Assembly (NCBI GenBank): GCA_003280575.1
Contig: QCEN01000004.1
Location: forward strand, 1 to 64,000
Reading direction: 5' to 3'
DNA: 64,000 nt
From: Prochlorococcus sp. AG-355-P07
GTDB lineage: Bacteria > Cyanobacteriota > Cyanobacteriia > PCC-6307 > Cyanobiaceae
The notes beneath the pieces are model-generated. The model was not told the DNA's origin. It did not search any database and saw only the letters and a list, made by a program, of their open reading frames with translations. Of this stretch, positions 46,901-55,847 are shown piece by piece. Every line of letters begins with the position of its first letter. The stretch's first letter is position 1. The translations under genes were made by a program, and so were the position numbers.

Positions 46901-47534
46901 GCAATCGGAAATCTCGATCATTAATTCACAACTACAAAGCTTAGAACCTGTAAATATGTTGGCTCTTGATGAATTAGAAGAATTAATTGAGAGATTAAAT
47001 GGTTTACGTGAAAAATTGGAAATACTATCTAATGAAAGATCTGAATTATTGCTGAGAATAGAAACTGCTTCTACTATGCGGCAAGAGGCTTTTATGCAAG
47101 CATTTGTAGAAGTTGATAAACACTTTAGAGAAATTTTTGCCAATTTATCAGATGGAGATGGTTTTCTTCAGCTTGAAAATCCTCATTCTCCTTTGGAAGG
47201 AGGATTAACTTTAGTAGCTCACCCTAAGGGAAAAAATGTCAGAAGATTAGCCTCTATGTCAGGTGGAGAAAAATCATTAACGGCTTTAAGTTTTTTATTT
47301 GCTTTGCAAAAGTATAAACCTTCACCTTTTTATGCATTAGATGAGGTTGATAGCTTTTTAGATGGTATTAATGTTGAACGGTTGTCCAAATTAATATCGA
47401 ATCAGTCATCAAATGCTCAATTTATAGTCGTAAGTCATAGAAGACCTATGATAAGTGCGTCTGAACGAACAATTGGTGTTGCGCAAGCGAGAGGTGCTAA
47501 TACTCAAGTTGTTGGGTTACCAAATGCTGCGTAA
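43950..47534 (+). CDS. smc: SMC chromosome-condensation ATPase
   Basis: Structural maintenance of chromosomes protein that loops and organises DNA. N-terminal head with FENFKSFGG and Walker A GPNGSGKSN (near residue 36), coiled coil about residues 170-510 and 660-1000, hinge with GLEGIHGYVAQLGEV and GNRLGQIVVDND (near 540-570), then the C-terminal head with signature SMSGGEKSLTALSF and Walker B FYALDEVDSFLD. Length 1194 aa is normal. The TTG start at 43950 gives MVHINQVEFENF, the usual SMC beginning. ScpA/ScpB are not in the window. Confidence 0.96.
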   Translation: MVHINQVEFENFKSFGGSVKIPLEEGFTVVTGPNGSGKSNILDGILFCLGLANSRGMRAERLPDLINNSKVKEGKSSETFVSVRFNIQDWSPREDLQPLELEEEEIALSKGQKEWVVSRKLRLMPGGSYSSTYTSDGKQCTLQQIQRILRDISVDPEGSNVVMQGDVTRIVSMNNKERRNLIDELAGVALFDTRIEQTNVKLNDVFERQERCEILENELKSSKNKLEKECEKAKRYKDLKAKLFQIKELEKVLIFDKQVKYVKSIETKETEIEKNKILFNEQKESINKEISVLEGALKILVAELKDKGEEKLIRVNSDIGSINSSLRELDRISSLNKEEGTKLQKQRDEIAISKRKIESEKMRQENFDDNFLNKLNLQIDDLALKHKLSRKKLSDAAGESGEFSKKSIKLNAELESIKNTINPLEINKRKLEEEMIQNNIQKDSISSQIKALALEKQNLLEGNQIKKETFEINKNNLESNSFEIDSLKNEIDLLNKTKIRLNNEQLRLEKDLSRFESRKEALNESRGSYALRILLEAGLEGIHGYVAQLGEVSERNRYALEIAAGNRLGQIVVDNDHIAAKAIEILKKKKAGRLTFLPLNRIKSQKINFAISRFENNKEHGFIDKAINLITFDNVYSDVFRYVFGDTLVFSDLASARSSKQKNRLVTLSGELLEASGAITGGSKLNKDLAYRFGINNDLDESNPIKERLLTIQEALEESNNALIIKNNRLNKLNSYRSQIIEDCASFNKEIEVNKNSLEVFMQRIEDLKSRLNKLDSANNFLVEDLDLLENELKPHHDQFDQLQMILKDNYEKNQKSSLIAFNNEFNNLDKKLELLIKERDSLLNKKNQFALNKERIKNSLKITLLQEKNLQESIKELAISHSEWIEKRDKFKKDLLVLDNQKKSLEKDLGLLRRKRDELNSSISNKRQEFNNFLLKLEYLERDMNSLKEELRSEKIKLENYKKDLPNPLPEFGEYEGNSLESLQSEISIINSQLQSLEPVNMLALDELEELIERLNGLREKLEILSNERSELLLRIETASTMRQEAFMQAFVEVDKHFREIFANLSDGDGFLQLENPHSPLEGGLTLVAHPKGKNVRRLASMSGGEKSLTALSFLFALQKYKPSPFYALDEVDSFLDGINVERLSKLISNQSSNAQFIVVSHRRPMISASERTIGVAQARGANTQVVGLPNAA

Positions 47535-47579
47535 ACACACTTTTTTAAATTTATACGTCAGAATGAAAAAAAGGTATTT

Positions 47580-48620
47580 ATGAGTTTGTCTAACACATCT
47601 GCAAATAAGAATAGTCCTAATTCTGTTCCTAGCGAGCGATTATGGTTAAGGTCAGAATTGATGGGAACGCAAGTTATAACTACTGATACTGGGAGGCGTT
47701 TAGGTGTAGTTGGCGAAGTTGTTGTTGATATTGACAGAAGAGAAGTAGTTGCTTTAGGTCTTAGAGATAATCCGCTTACAAGATTTTTGCCGGGTTTACC
47801 AAAATGGATGCCCTTAGAAAGCATAAAGCAAGTTGGAGATGTCATATTAGTGGACTCTCTAGATTCATTGAGTGAAGGTTTTTCTCCAGAAAGATACGGG
47901 AAGGTAATTAATTGTCAGGTGATTACAGAATCTGGACAACTTTTGGGAAGGGTTCTAGGGTTTTCTTTTGATATTGAGACTGGAGATTTGATTTCTCTAG
48001 TAATGGGTGCAGTTGGTGTTCCTCTTTTAGGTGAGGGAATTCTAAGTACTTGGGAAATTCCTGTTGAGGAAATAGTAAGTAGTGGTACAGATAGGATTAT
48101 TGTTTATGAAGGTGCTGAAGAGAAATTGAACCAATTAAGTAGTGGACTACTTGAGAAACTGGGAGTAGGAGGTTCTTCATGGGACGAAAGGGAAGCAAAT
48201 GGATACTCAGCAAATCTTGTACCAGTTGAGAATCAGTTACTTTCTGGTTTGGAATCAGAAGAACAAAATAATTTAGTTGAAGAATATGAAGAAGAAGTTT
48301 TAGAGCAAGATGATTATGAAGATGATGAAGAACTTGAATATGTTGAAATAGAGAATTCTTCTGAAGAAATTAATAATAGAAAAAAGCTATACATGGAGAA
48401 TGATTATCCTGATCAGAACGAGAATCTAAATAACCTAAATCAAATAGATGAAGAAAAAAATATTGATTTTAAACAAAAGCAAAAGTCAAAAACTAATTAC
48501 GCATCAAAAAGACCAATTCAAAATGCAACAGAAACTTTAGACATTGAACCAGTAGATGAAAAAAATTTAGTTAAAGATAATAAAAAATCAGAAAAATTTG
48601 AAATCGATGATCCATGGTAA
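47580..48620 (+). CDS. Double PRC-barrel domain protein with acidic tail
   Basis: 346 residues. Two PRC-barrel domains: residues about 22-100 (LGVVGEVVVDIDRREVVALGL) and about 105-190 (LGRVLGFSFDIETGDLISLV). From about residue 215 there is a long acidic, low-complexity tail (EEYEEEVLEQDDYEDDEELE) ending in a basic-acidic mix. PRC barrels occur in photosynthetic reaction-centre H subunits and in RNA-processing proteins (RimM); the role here is unknown. It follows smc by 45 bases on the same strand, so the two may share a transcript. Confidence 0.78.
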   Translation: MSLSNTSANKNSPNSVPSERLWLRSELMGTQVITTDTGRRLGVVGEVVVDIDRREVVALGLRDNPLTRFLPGLPKWMPLESIKQVGDVILVDSLDSLSEGFSPERYGKVINCQVITESGQLLGRVLGFSFDIETGDLISLVMGAVGVPLLGEGILSTWEIPVEEIVSSGTDRIIVYEGAEEKLNQLSSGLLEKLGVGGSSWDEREANGYSANLVPVENQLLSGLESEEQNNLVEEYEEEVLEQDDYEDDEELEYVEIENSSEEINNRKKLYMENDYPDQNENLNNLNQIDEEKNIDFKQKQKSKTNYASKRPIQNATETLDIEPVDEKNLVKDNKKSEKFEIDDPW

Positions 48621-48623
48621 TTA

Positions 48624-49889
48624 TTATAGTTTTTTTATTGAATTAAAAATCATAAAAGCAAGTTTTTTGGCAGCACCTTTTCTACCCCTTTCTTTAAGTA
48701 AATTATTATTAATAATTTTTAATTGATTCTTGTTTTTAATTAGAAATAATACTTCTTTTGCAATTTCTCTAGGAGAAATATTTCCTATCCTTTCTGGGAC
48801 AATAAATTGCTTTGCTTTAATATTAGGCCAAGCAAAATATCTCTTTTTTTTAAAATAAAAAGACTTAATCACATAAGTCAGAAATCTATTTATAAAAGAA
48901 TTTTTTCCAATTACTCCAAAAATACCATCCCAGGCATTCATCATATTTAAATGTTGAGTTGGTAAAACAACTAACATTGGAAGAGAAATTGCTGCTAATT
49001 CCGCAGTATTAGCTCCCACAGTTGTTATCGCTAGATCGCATTCTTTTAATATTTCATAGCAAGGACTTTTTTTAATTAGATAAATTTTTGTATTGTTTGA
49101 TGTTTCAATGACAGAATCAAAATAGGAGTCTTTAATTTTTTTTATTGTTTTGATTTTTGATGAGTAATGTTTTGCAATAGGATTACTTTCACTTTGGAAG
49201 AACAAATATTCACTTTTATTCGTGGTTGGGGCAATGGGGATTATAAAATTTATATTTTGATTTTTTCTAGCTATGTGATCTGCTAATTCTAAAAAGAACG
49301 GAATTCCTATAGAGAGCTTGGCTTTTTTTGAGCCAGGCAATAGTGCAAGGTATTTTTTTTCCTTATTTTTTAATAATATTTCACTAGTAAGTTTAATGTC
49401 AGCCATTAAATCGCCTATTACATGACATTTTCTTTTATGCCTTTTAGGGATCAATTCTTTTACTTTTGCATTCATAGCTGCAATTTTGTTTGTCCATCGA
49501 GGCCATCGTGCAATCCATTCAGCATACGTAATATTTATATAACCCAATCTTTTAGCAAGTAAAATGCTCCAAAATTGATCTCCTCCAAGGAAGATGACTA
49601 TACCTTTTTTTGGCCAATGAGCAAAAGAAAATGGGTTTATTAATAATTTCCAAAAACAGTTTGGTTTTGTAATTAATTCGAATTTATTCCATGAATTTGC
49701 AACTTTGTACTCTTTACCTGTTGCATTTGGGCAAGGAACCAGGATTAACCTAAGAATGAAATCTAGTTTATCGTTGACACATAAGGATTTATTTATTTTT
49801 TCAAGCTCTTTTACTACAGGTCTTACCCATGTAGCTAATTCGCCAGGACCATTAGAAACTATAACTACTGCAAGTGATTTTTTTTTCAT
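48624..49889 (-). CDS. LpxB-related glycosyltransferase-like protein (cyanobacterial type)
   Basis: About 421 residues from ATG 49889. Start with VVIVSNGPGELATWVRPVVKE, a segment GDQFW...WIARWPRWTNK, LLPGSKKAKLSIGIPFF and TTVGANTAELAAISLPMLV, in the pattern of lipid-A-disaccharide synthase and related GT-B enzymes. Cyanobacterial members form a separate group from true LpxB, so a lipid A role should not be assumed. An ATG at 49910 is the alternative start and would lie 5 bases from the tRNA-Leu 3' end. Probably transcribed with the tRNA. Confidence 0.8.
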   Translation of the reverse strand: MKKKSLAVVIVSNGPGELATWVRPVVKELEKINKSLCVNDKLDFILRLILVPCPNATGKEYKVANSWNKFELITKPNCFWKLLINPFSFAHWPKKGIVIFLGGDQFWSILLAKRLGYINITYAEWIARWPRWTNKIAAMNAKVKELIPKRHKRKCHVIGDLMADIKLTSEILLKNKEKKYLALLPGSKKAKLSIGIPFFLELADHIARKNQNINFIIPIAPTTNKSEYLFFQSESNPIAKHYSSKIKTIKKIKDSYFDSVIETSNNTKIYLIKKSPCYEILKECDLAITTVGANTAELAAISLPMLVVLPTQHLNMMNAWDGIFGVIGKNSFINRFLTYVIKSFYFKKKRYFAWPNIKAKQFIVPERIGNISPREIAKEVLFLIKNKNQLKIINNNLLKERGRKGAAKKLAFMIFNSIKKL

Positions 49890-49914
49890 TGCAGTTAAAA
49901 CAGAATACATTTAA

Positions 49915-49996
49915 TGCGGACGGCGAGACTTGAACTCGCAAGGCCAAAGCCACACGCTCCTTAGACGTGCGCGTCTACCAATTCCGCCACGTCCGC
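49915..49996 (-). tRNA. tRNA-Leu, anticodon AAG
   Basis: Full class II cloverleaf, 82 bases. Acceptor GCGGACG pairs perfectly with CGTCCGC, discriminator A, D arm GCGGAATTGGTAGACGC, anticodon stem CACGT/GCGTG (closing T-G pair), loop CTAAGGA giving anticodon AAG, a long variable arm (TGGCTTTGGCCTT) and T arm GCGAG-TTCAAGT-CTCGC. The long variable arm and A73 mark it as Leu. CCA is not encoded. A34 would need deamination to inosine to read CUU/CUC well. Upstream (49997-50025) is a GC-rich leader. Confidence 0.93.
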
Positions 49997-50256
49997 AATG
50001 GGTTTTCGGCAACCGGCGGCTGTCTTACCTTAAAAATATCATACATGATTGACTGAAATAGGGATGTAGCTCTTATAGAGATTTTTTGAATCTTGTGAAT
50101 TTTTTTCTATTGCATAAAACAAATATTTATACATATATAACGTTCTAGGTTGTATTGTAAAAAATGTCTTTTGATTACTAAAATAGTTTTGTTGATTTTT
50201 TTAGCAAATAATTTTTTATTTTAAGTCATTTTCATTTCTTCATTTTAATTTTCATA
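49997..50256. promoter_or_regulatory. Spacer between tRNA-Leu and accC
   Basis: 260 bases. On the minus strand a TATGAT-like -10 (50036-50041) lies about 40 bases before the tRNA and could be its promoter; I cannot assign a -35. A GC-rich segment (ccgccggttgccg, minus strand) sits in the leader. The accC side is AT-rich with no recognisable operator. Confidence 0.35.
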
Positions 50257-51606
50257 ATGGTTGAAAAAGTTTTAATTGCTAACCGTGGAGAAATAGCTTT
50301 ACGAATCGTCAGAAGTTGTAGAGAACTAGGGATTGCAACAGTAGCAGTTTTTAGCACAGTAGATAAAAAAGCATTACACGTCCAGCTTGCTGATGAAGCT
50401 GTGTGCGTTGGGGACTCGTTAAGTAATAAGAGTTATTTAAATATTCCAAATATACTTGCTGCTGCTACATCGAGAGGAGTTGATGCTATTCATCCTGGTT
50501 ATGGATTTCTTGCTGAAAATGATAAATTTGCTGAGATGTGTAACGATCATGGCATTGTTTTTATTGGACCATCACCAAAAGCTATTAGATCTATGGGAGA
50601 TAAATCTACAGCTAAAGAAACTATGGAAGCGGTTGGGGTCCCAACAGTACCTGGGAGTAAAGGTTTGTTATCAAATGTTGATGAGGCTTATAAATTGGCA
50701 AATGATATTGGTTATCCGGTGATTATCAAAGCGACAGCTGGAGGAGGTGGAAGAGGTATGAGGTTGGTTGAAAACGCCGATAATCTAGAAAAAATGTTTA
50801 AAGCAGCTCAAGGTGAAGCAGAGGCAGCCTTTGGTAATGATGGTCTTTATATGGAGAAATTTATAAAAAAGCCAAGACATGTAGAAATACAAATTTTGGC
50901 AGATAGGTCTGGTAATGTTGTTCATTTAGGAGAGCGAGATTGTTCAGTTCAAAGAAGACATCAGAAGTTATTGGAAGAATCTCCGAGTCCTGCTATTAAT
51001 ATTGAACTTAGAAAAAAAATGGGTAATGCAGCTATTGCCGCTGCAAAAAGTATTAGTTACGAAGGAGCTGGTACAGTTGAATTTTTAGTTGATGATGATG
51101 ATAACTTTTATTTCATGGAAATGAATACTAGGATTCAAGTAGAACATCCTGTCACAGAAATGGTTACAGGGGTTGACTTAATAGCTGAGCAAATTAAAAT
51201 CGCAAGCGGTTTTAACTTAGAATTTAATCAAGATGATATTCATTTAAATGGTCATGCCATTGAATGTAGAATCAACGCTGAAGATCCTTCGCATAATTTC
51301 CGGCCATCACCTGGAAAAATAACTGGTTGGCTTCCTCCTGGTGGCCCTGGTGTAAGAGTGGATAGTCATGTTTATACCGGATATGAAATTCCACCATTCT
51401 ATGACTCCTTAATTGGAAAATTAATAGTCTGGGGAAAAGATCGTAATACTGCAATTAAACGTATGAATAGGGCTTTAAATGAATGTGCAGTAACCGGCAT
51501 TCCTACCACAATTAATTTTCATTTAACTTTACTGAATAAAGCTAAATTTAAGGAAGGTAAAATACATACAAAATATGTAGAAGAAGAATTATTACCTAAT
51601 TACTGA
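50257..51606 (+). CDS. accC: Biotin carboxylase subunit of acetyl-CoA carboxylase
   Basis: ATP-dependent carboxylation of biotin on AccB (encoded at 11.3 kb, so unlinked). ATP-grasp enzyme with [14 protein letters not shown] at the start, GGGGRGMR near residue 165, and the biotin-site HVEIQILAD and [14 protein letters not shown]. Length 449 aa is typical. It stands alone on the plus strand. Confidence 0.97.
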   Translation: MVEKVLIANRGEIALRIVRSCRELGIATVAVFSTVDKKALHVQLADEAVCVGDSLSNKSYLNIPNILAAATSRGVDAIHPGYGFLAENDKFAEMCNDHGIVFIGPSPKAIRSMGDKSTAKETMEAVGVPTVPGSKGLLSNVDEAYKLANDIGYPVIIKATAGGGGRGMRLVENADNLEKMFKAAQGEAEAAFGNDGLYMEKFIKKPRHVEIQILADRSGNVVHLGERDCSVQRRHQKLLEESPSPAINIELRKKMGNAAIAAAKSISYEGAGTVEFLVDDDDNFYFMEMNTRIQVEHPVTEMVTGVDLIAEQIKIASGFNLEFNQDDIHLNGHAIECRINAEDPSHNFRPSPGKITGWLPPGGPGVRVDSHVYTGYEIPPFYDSLIGKLIVWGKDRNTAIKRMNRALNECAVTGIPTTINFHLTLLNKAKFKEGKIHTKYVEEELLPNY

Positions 51607-51618
51607 GGATTAATGAAG

Positions 51619-51939
51619 CTATAACTGTGAGATATGTGTATGCAAAGCAATCTTTATAAGCCCTTGTTGACCAACTAAAATTTCTCTCAAAAAACTTATA
51701 ACTCCAATCCAAATTACAGGTCCCACATCAACTCCTCCTATAGGGGGAATTAATTTTCTCGTTAAATTAAGGATAGAGCTTGATGGTATTGAAATGAATA
51801 ACCACAAACCTTTATTTAATTCAATTTTTGGATACCAAGTAAGAATTAATCTTATTAAAAAAACTATAGTTAAATAAGATAGAGAAATTCCTAAAAAAAC
51901 ATCTAAAATTTGGAGAAAGTTTTCAAGCAAGGAAATCAC
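51619..51939 (-). CDS. YggT-family membrane protein
   Basis: 106 residues with a long N-terminal hydrophobic region (FLGISLSYLTIVFLIRLILTWYP) containing the YggT RxxLxWYP pattern, then PSSSILNLTRKLIPPIGGVDVGP and a second membrane segment. YggT/Ycf19 proteins occur in cyanobacteria and plastids and affect thylakoid or nucleoid organisation. It is convergent with accC and divergent from psbX. Confidence 0.85.
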   Translation of the reverse strand: MISLLENFLQILDVFLGISLSYLTIVFLIRLILTWYPKIELNKGLWLFISIPSSSILNLTRKLIPPIGGVDVGPVIWIGVISFLREILVGQQGLIKIALHTHISQL

Positions 51940-52020
51940 AATTATTTAACTCATCTTAATAAATAACCCATTGAATCGTATTTAATTCGTATTATAAATT
52001 GAGAATTTAATATTTAAAAA

Positions 52021-52206
52021 GTGTTTCAAATCTCAAATTTATTACTAGCTGCAGATTTTTCTGCCGAAGTTGCAAATAATTCCGCAGTTGGAATGATAGG
52101 GAGTTTTATTGCTGCCGCTTTACTTATTGTTATTCCAGCTACTGCATTTTTAATTTTTGTTAGTCAGAAAGACTCTCTTGATCGTACTTCTACTGGGAGA
52201 CGCTAG
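52021..52206 (+). CDS. psbX: Photosystem II protein PsbX
   Basis: 61 residues with a presequence-like start ([14 protein letters not shown]) and one membrane helix ([25 protein letters not shown]) followed by a basic stromal end. PsbX is a single-span subunit at the PSII periphery near cytochrome b559, affecting quinone exchange. Start is GTG 52021. The upstream spacer holds a TATTATAAA-like -10 near 51992-52000. ycf66 follows after a hairpin. Neighbourhood with ycf66 and hli fits Prochlorococcus. Confidence 0.88.
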   Translation: MFQISNLLLAADFSAEVANNSAVGMIGSFIAAALLIVIPATAFLIFVSQKDSLDRTSTGRR

Positions 52207-52239
52207 TTTTTGTAGAAGTTTTCAGTACACTATATATAG

Positions 52240-52255
52240 GGAGATTTTTATCTCC
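52240..52255 (+). terminator. Hairpin between psbX and ycf66
   Basis: GGAGAT-TTTT-ATCTCC: a perfect 6-bp stem with a 4-base loop, followed by TTTAAAAA. It may end part of the psbX transcripts or stabilise their 3' ends; the T-run is short. Confidence 0.45.
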
Positions 52256-52284
52256 TTTAAAAACATAAATTTTGGAGAAAGAAT

Positions 52285-53211
52285 GTGGTCAATGCTAGTC
52301 TCAATTGGGCCAGTATTGTTGGAATAGTTCTCGCAGTATGTGGAGGTGGCCTTTACTTTTTAAGGTCTTTTAAACCTGCATTGGCAAGAGATTATGATGT
52401 TTTCTTTGCCGCAATAGGCCTTTTGTGCGGGGGGATATTATTTTTCCAAGGCTGGAGATTAGATCCTATCCTTCAGTTTGGACAGTTTTTATTGGCAGGA
52501 ACTACAGTTTTTTTTGCATATGAAAGTGTTCGATTGAGGGGAGTTGCTACTGATCAAGCCAGAAGGTCATCTTATTTTGATGATGATCCTATTCCTGACA
52601 TTCCGAGAAATTCTAGAAGTCGATTTAATGAAGATTTCGAAAGGTTTGAAGAAGCGGAAAGACCATCTAGAAGATTTAAACCTCAAGAAGATGAGTTTGA
52701 AGACGAATATACGGATGAGACATCTCGCAGAAGAAATGTTTCAAGAGCTATTCCTGCTTCTGCTGTTAGTAGAAGAAGGCCATCTTCAAGAGAATTTAAT
52801 CAGTTTGAAAATGAAGAACCTATAAGAAGAAGGCAGACTTCTGAAGTCAGAAAGAGTAAAGAATCACTAAGAAATAATTTTGGTGAAAGACGTAACTCAT
52901 CTCGTACTGAAGTGAAAACAGGGTCAAGACCCAGAATGAATCAGAGATTATCTAGGCAGGGCAACATTTCTTCATCATCTGAATCTTCTCCGTTAAGAAA
53001 GAAATCTTCAAAATCTCCTATTAGGCAGCAAACTTCGCAAGAGCAAGTAGAGGATGCATCATTTAAAGATACTAATGAAGTAAAAAAAACTCGTGAGACT
53101 CGTAGAGTAAACTCTTCAGCAAGATCAAGCTCAAAAAATCAAAATAGTAGATATACAGTTGGAACCAACAAAAAGAAACCAAGAGATAATAGTTCTAGAT
53201 TTGATGATTAA
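52285..53211 (+). CDS. ycf66: Ycf66-family membrane protein
   Basis: 308 residues. The first 90 contain the Ycf66 membrane region (IVGIVLAVCGGGLYFLRSF, DVFFAAIGLLCGGILFFQGWRLDPILQFGQ, FFAYESVRLRG). The rest is a disordered Ser/Arg/Glu-rich tail (SRRRPSSREF, SKSPIRQQ) of unusual length. GTG start at 52285. Ycf66 is conserved in cyanobacteria and some plastids; its role is not settled. It follows psbX and ends next to the convergent hli gene. Confidence 0.85.
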   Translation: MVNASLNWASIVGIVLAVCGGGLYFLRSFKPALARDYDVFFAAIGLLCGGILFFQGWRLDPILQFGQFLLAGTTVFFAYESVRLRGVATDQARRSSYFDDDPIPDIPRNSRSRFNEDFERFEEAERPSRRFKPQEDEFEDEYTDETSRRRNVSRAIPASAVSRRRPSSREFNQFENEEPIRRRQTSEVRKSKESLRNNFGERRNSSRTEVKTGSRPRMNQRLSRQGNISSSSESSPLRKKSSKSPIRQQTSQEQVEDASFKDTNEVKKTRETRRVNSSARSSSKNQNSRYTVGTNKKKPRDNSSRFDD

Positions 53212-53212
53212 T

Positions 53213-53488
53213 TTATAGGATGCCTGCCCATTTTAGAAATGGTTGCTGACTTAATAATTCAATTAGTATTATTGCTAGAAATCCTATCATTGCAAATCTT
53301 CCATTAGTTATTTCAGAATAACTACTCCATCCAAATTTATATTCATCTTTAATTTCTACAGATTTTTCATCTAATTTATTCTCTTCAATTTGTTCATTAT
53401 TGTAATTTGGATCTTTCTTCTGTTCTATCAAACTCTCATTCTCTAAATTAGTGCCTTCTGAGTTAGTTTTTTCTTCTTTAGGATTCAT
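53213..53488 (-). CDS. hli: High-light-inducible (Hli/SCP) chlorophyll-binding protein
   Basis: 91 residues. A 45-residue acidic N-terminus precedes one transmembrane helix with the chlorophyll-binding pattern EITNGRFAMIGFLAIILIE (ExxNGRxAMxGF). Hli proteins protect pigments during high light and PSII repair. The N-terminal extension is longer than in minimal Hli proteins. It lies 8 bases after the ABC transporter on the minus strand, so it may share its promoter. Confidence 0.9.
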   Translation of the reverse strand: MNPKEEKTNSEGTNLENESLIEQKKDPNYNNEQIEENKLDEKSVEIKDEYKFGWSSYSEITNGRFAMIGFLAIILIELLSQQPFLKWAGIL

Positions 53489-53496
53489 TTTTTTTG

Positions 53497-55479
53497 TTAA
53501 TCCTTAAAATTATACTTATCAGAAGTCAATAATTTCCAGTCTCCTTGTCCATTTAATTCTAAAATATTCTCGTGAAAATCTTTTAAACTAGGTCTATGTC
53601 CAACACTAATAAGAGAAAGTTCTCGTTTCTTTAGTAAACTATATAATTTTTTTTCAGTGTTAATATCTAAAGCACTTGTTGCTTCATCAAGTACTGCAAA
53701 TCTTGGAGAATTGAGTAAGAGTCTTGCAAAAGCCAATCTTTGTTGCTCGCCTAATGAAAGAATTCGTGGCCAATCTTGTTTGATATCAAGATTAGGATAC
53801 CGATCTACTAAGGTTTTTAAATTTACTTCATGTAGTACAGAAGTAAGATGTTCATCACTAAATTTATTAACTTCTGTGGGATAACATAATTGTTCCCTTA
53901 AAGAACCAAGTAACATATATGGTTTTTGAGGTATGAATAATAATTCCCCAATTTTTGGTTTTTTTATTACTCCCTGATCGGGTTCCCATAAACCACTAAT
54001 CATTCTTAGTAAGGATGTTTTTCCGCACCCAGATGGGCCTACAACTAAAAGTGATTGATTGTTGTCGATGCTTAAATTCAAATTTTTAATGATTGTTTTA
54101 TTTGATCCTGGTGGGCAAAGGTCAGCATTATTAATAAGAATTGAGGGGTAATCTGAAATAACGTTTTGATTGCTTGTTGGGTTGGTTTGACTAATGGATT
54201 CAACTTTTGATTGGAATCCTTCTAATCTGCCAATACCAGCAGTAAATTTTGCAAGTTCTTCGATTTGATTAACAATGAAAAATAACGAACCTTCAACCAT
54301 TCCAAATGCAAAGCTAGCCTGAATAAAGCGTCCATAATCAATATCACCTTTAAAGTAAGGGATTGCCATTATTAAATATGGAAAGAAATTTCCAGCATAA
54401 TTAATGGATCTTCTCATGACGTCTATGATGACTCTCCATATAATCAGTAAATTAAAGTTTCTCACCACTTCTCCTAAGCGTCTTTCAGTTTCACTTCGTT
54501 CAGGATTCTCCCCAGAGTAAAAGGCTATTGATTCAGCATTATCTCTAATATGTACTAAGCCGTATCGAAAATCTGCTTCATATCTGAGTTGATCAAAGTC
54601 AATCTTTACAAGATTTTTTCCAGCAATTAAAAGGATAGAAGTTGCAAATGCAGCGTAACCAAATAAAGAAAAAGTAAGTGTTGTACTAATACTCCATAAA
54701 ATAAGAATATTAAGTGAAAATGTTAATAGGGCATCAAAAATACCTAATGTGAAAGAGAGACTTTGCCCCGTAAAAGCTCGGGTATCATCTGTGATTCTTT
54801 GATCAGGATTATCTACATCGGTTTGTTCTTCATCATTGGGATTTAATTGGTAATAAGCTTTATTAGTCATATAATCCTTGACTAAACTTTTTGAAAGCCA
54901 TTCTCTCCAAATTATTCCTAGCTTATATGTAAAAAATATTTGGGAAACACGTATTGGTAGAGCCACAGCGAAACAACAAGCGTAAATCCCCAATATCCGA
55001 TAAAATCCATCTTCTTGTTTTTCTACTAAAGCATTTGTTAAATCTCTTGCAATAAATCCAATACCTGCGTTTATTCCGTTTACAGCTAAAAGCATTAATA
55101 CAATTATTGCGAGGAATAACCAATGTAACCATCTACGATTTTTTAATTGACGTCTTAAGCTGAAAAAGCTCCCTGATCCAATTAAAAATAAGGCAGAGAA
55201 AAGCAATCCCCAACTGCCAGCCCAAATTGAATTGACAGTACTAACTACACCTCCGAAATACTTTTCAAGAAAAATTGGTTGAAAGCTTTCAAAAAAACTG
55301 ATTATTCCTGTAAGACCAACAAGTACTACTCCACCAACACAAAATAAAAGAGAAATCAAAAGCCATATGAATTGAAATCCATTACATTGATCTATAGGTA
55401 GAAAAAATGGCTGAGATAGCTTCCTTAATTTTTGTAATTGGTACAGAATTTTGGATTTATTATTAACTGTTGTATTCAT
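53497..55479 (-). CDS. ABC transporter, fused membrane and ATPase domains (ABCD/SbmA-like)
   Basis: 660 residues. N-terminal ABC_membrane_2-type domain with about six membrane spans (residues about 25-340) and the loop ...YRWRxxL-type segment YELxxWR (here DVDNPDQRITDD, near residue 220), then the ATPase with Walker A GPSGCGKTSLLRM near residue 480, signature LSLGEQQRLAFARLL near 570 and Walker B FAVLDEATSALD. The 'DxxDNPDQRI' loop marks the SbmA/BacA and peroxisomal ABCD group. Substrates in related proteins are peptides, cobalamin or fatty acyl-CoA; the choice here is open. Confidence 0.88.
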   Translation of the reverse strand: MNTTVNNKSKILYQLQKLRKLSQPFFLPIDQCNGFQFIWLLISLLFCVGGVVLVGLTGIISFFESFQPIFLEKYFGGVVSTVNSIWAGSWGLLFSALFLIGSGSFFSLRRQLKNRRWLHWLFLAIIVLMLLAVNGINAGIGFIARDLTNALVEKQEDGFYRILGIYACCFAVALPIRVSQIFFTYKLGIIWREWLSKSLVKDYMTNKAYYQLNPNDEEQTDVDNPDQRITDDTRAFTGQSLSFTLGIFDALLTFSLNILILWSISTTLTFSLFGYAAFATSILLIAGKNLVKIDFDQLRYEADFRYGLVHIRDNAESIAFYSGENPERSETERRLGEVVRNFNLLIIWRVIIDVMRRSINYAGNFFPYLIMAIPYFKGDIDYGRFIQASFAFGMVEGSLFFIVNQIEELAKFTAGIGRLEGFQSKVESISQTNPTSNQNVISDYPSILINNADLCPPGSNKTIIKNLNLSIDNNQSLLVVGPSGCGKTSLLRMISGLWEPDQGVIKKPKIGELLFIPQKPYMLLGSLREQLCYPTEVNKFSDEHLTSVLHEVNLKTLVDRYPNLDIKQDWPRILSLGEQQRLAFARLLLNSPRFAVLDEATSALDINTEKKLYSLLKKRELSLISVGHRPSLKDFHENILELNGQGDWKLLTSDKYNFKD

Positions 55480-55521
55480 TACTCGACAAGTTTAATAAGG
55501 AAAATTATAACTTTTAGCAGT

Positions 55522-55800
55522 CTATTTACCAAAGCCAATAAATGAAAGTGCCCAGTCAGGTAAATTTAAGTAATTCAAGATTGTTATATCAAATTTATGA
55601 ACTATTGGAAAAGATTTATCTAATACCCACCATAAAAGAAAAGGTAGATTAAATAAAATTTGTAATTGCCATTTATAAGTTAAAACTCTCCAAATTTTTA
55701 TTAACTTAGTTTTGAGTGAATCGTCTAACTCTTCCCAATTTTTTAATATTAAATTAAATAAATTTTTGGATTCTGTATTTAAGGAATCTGGGGCATTCAT
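55522..55800 (-). CDS. Small protein with one hydrophobic segment, unknown
   Basis: 92 residues rich in Trp and Leu: a polar N-terminal helix (LFNLILKNWEELDDSLKTKLIKI) then LTYKWQLQILFNLPFLLWWVLD and a final hydrophobic helix (ILNYLNLPDWALSFIGFGK). Likely membrane-associated. It lies in the minus-strand run between HIT and the ABC transporter. No family recognised. Confidence 0.6.
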   Translation of the reverse strand: MNAPDSLNTESKNLFNLILKNWEELDDSLKTKLIKIWRVLTYKWQLQILFNLPFLLWWVLDKSFPIVHKFDITILNYLNLPDWALSFIGFGK

Positions 55801-55847
55801 CGTGTTTTTTCTTTATTTATAACCCATAAACATTTCTTTCGAGAGTT

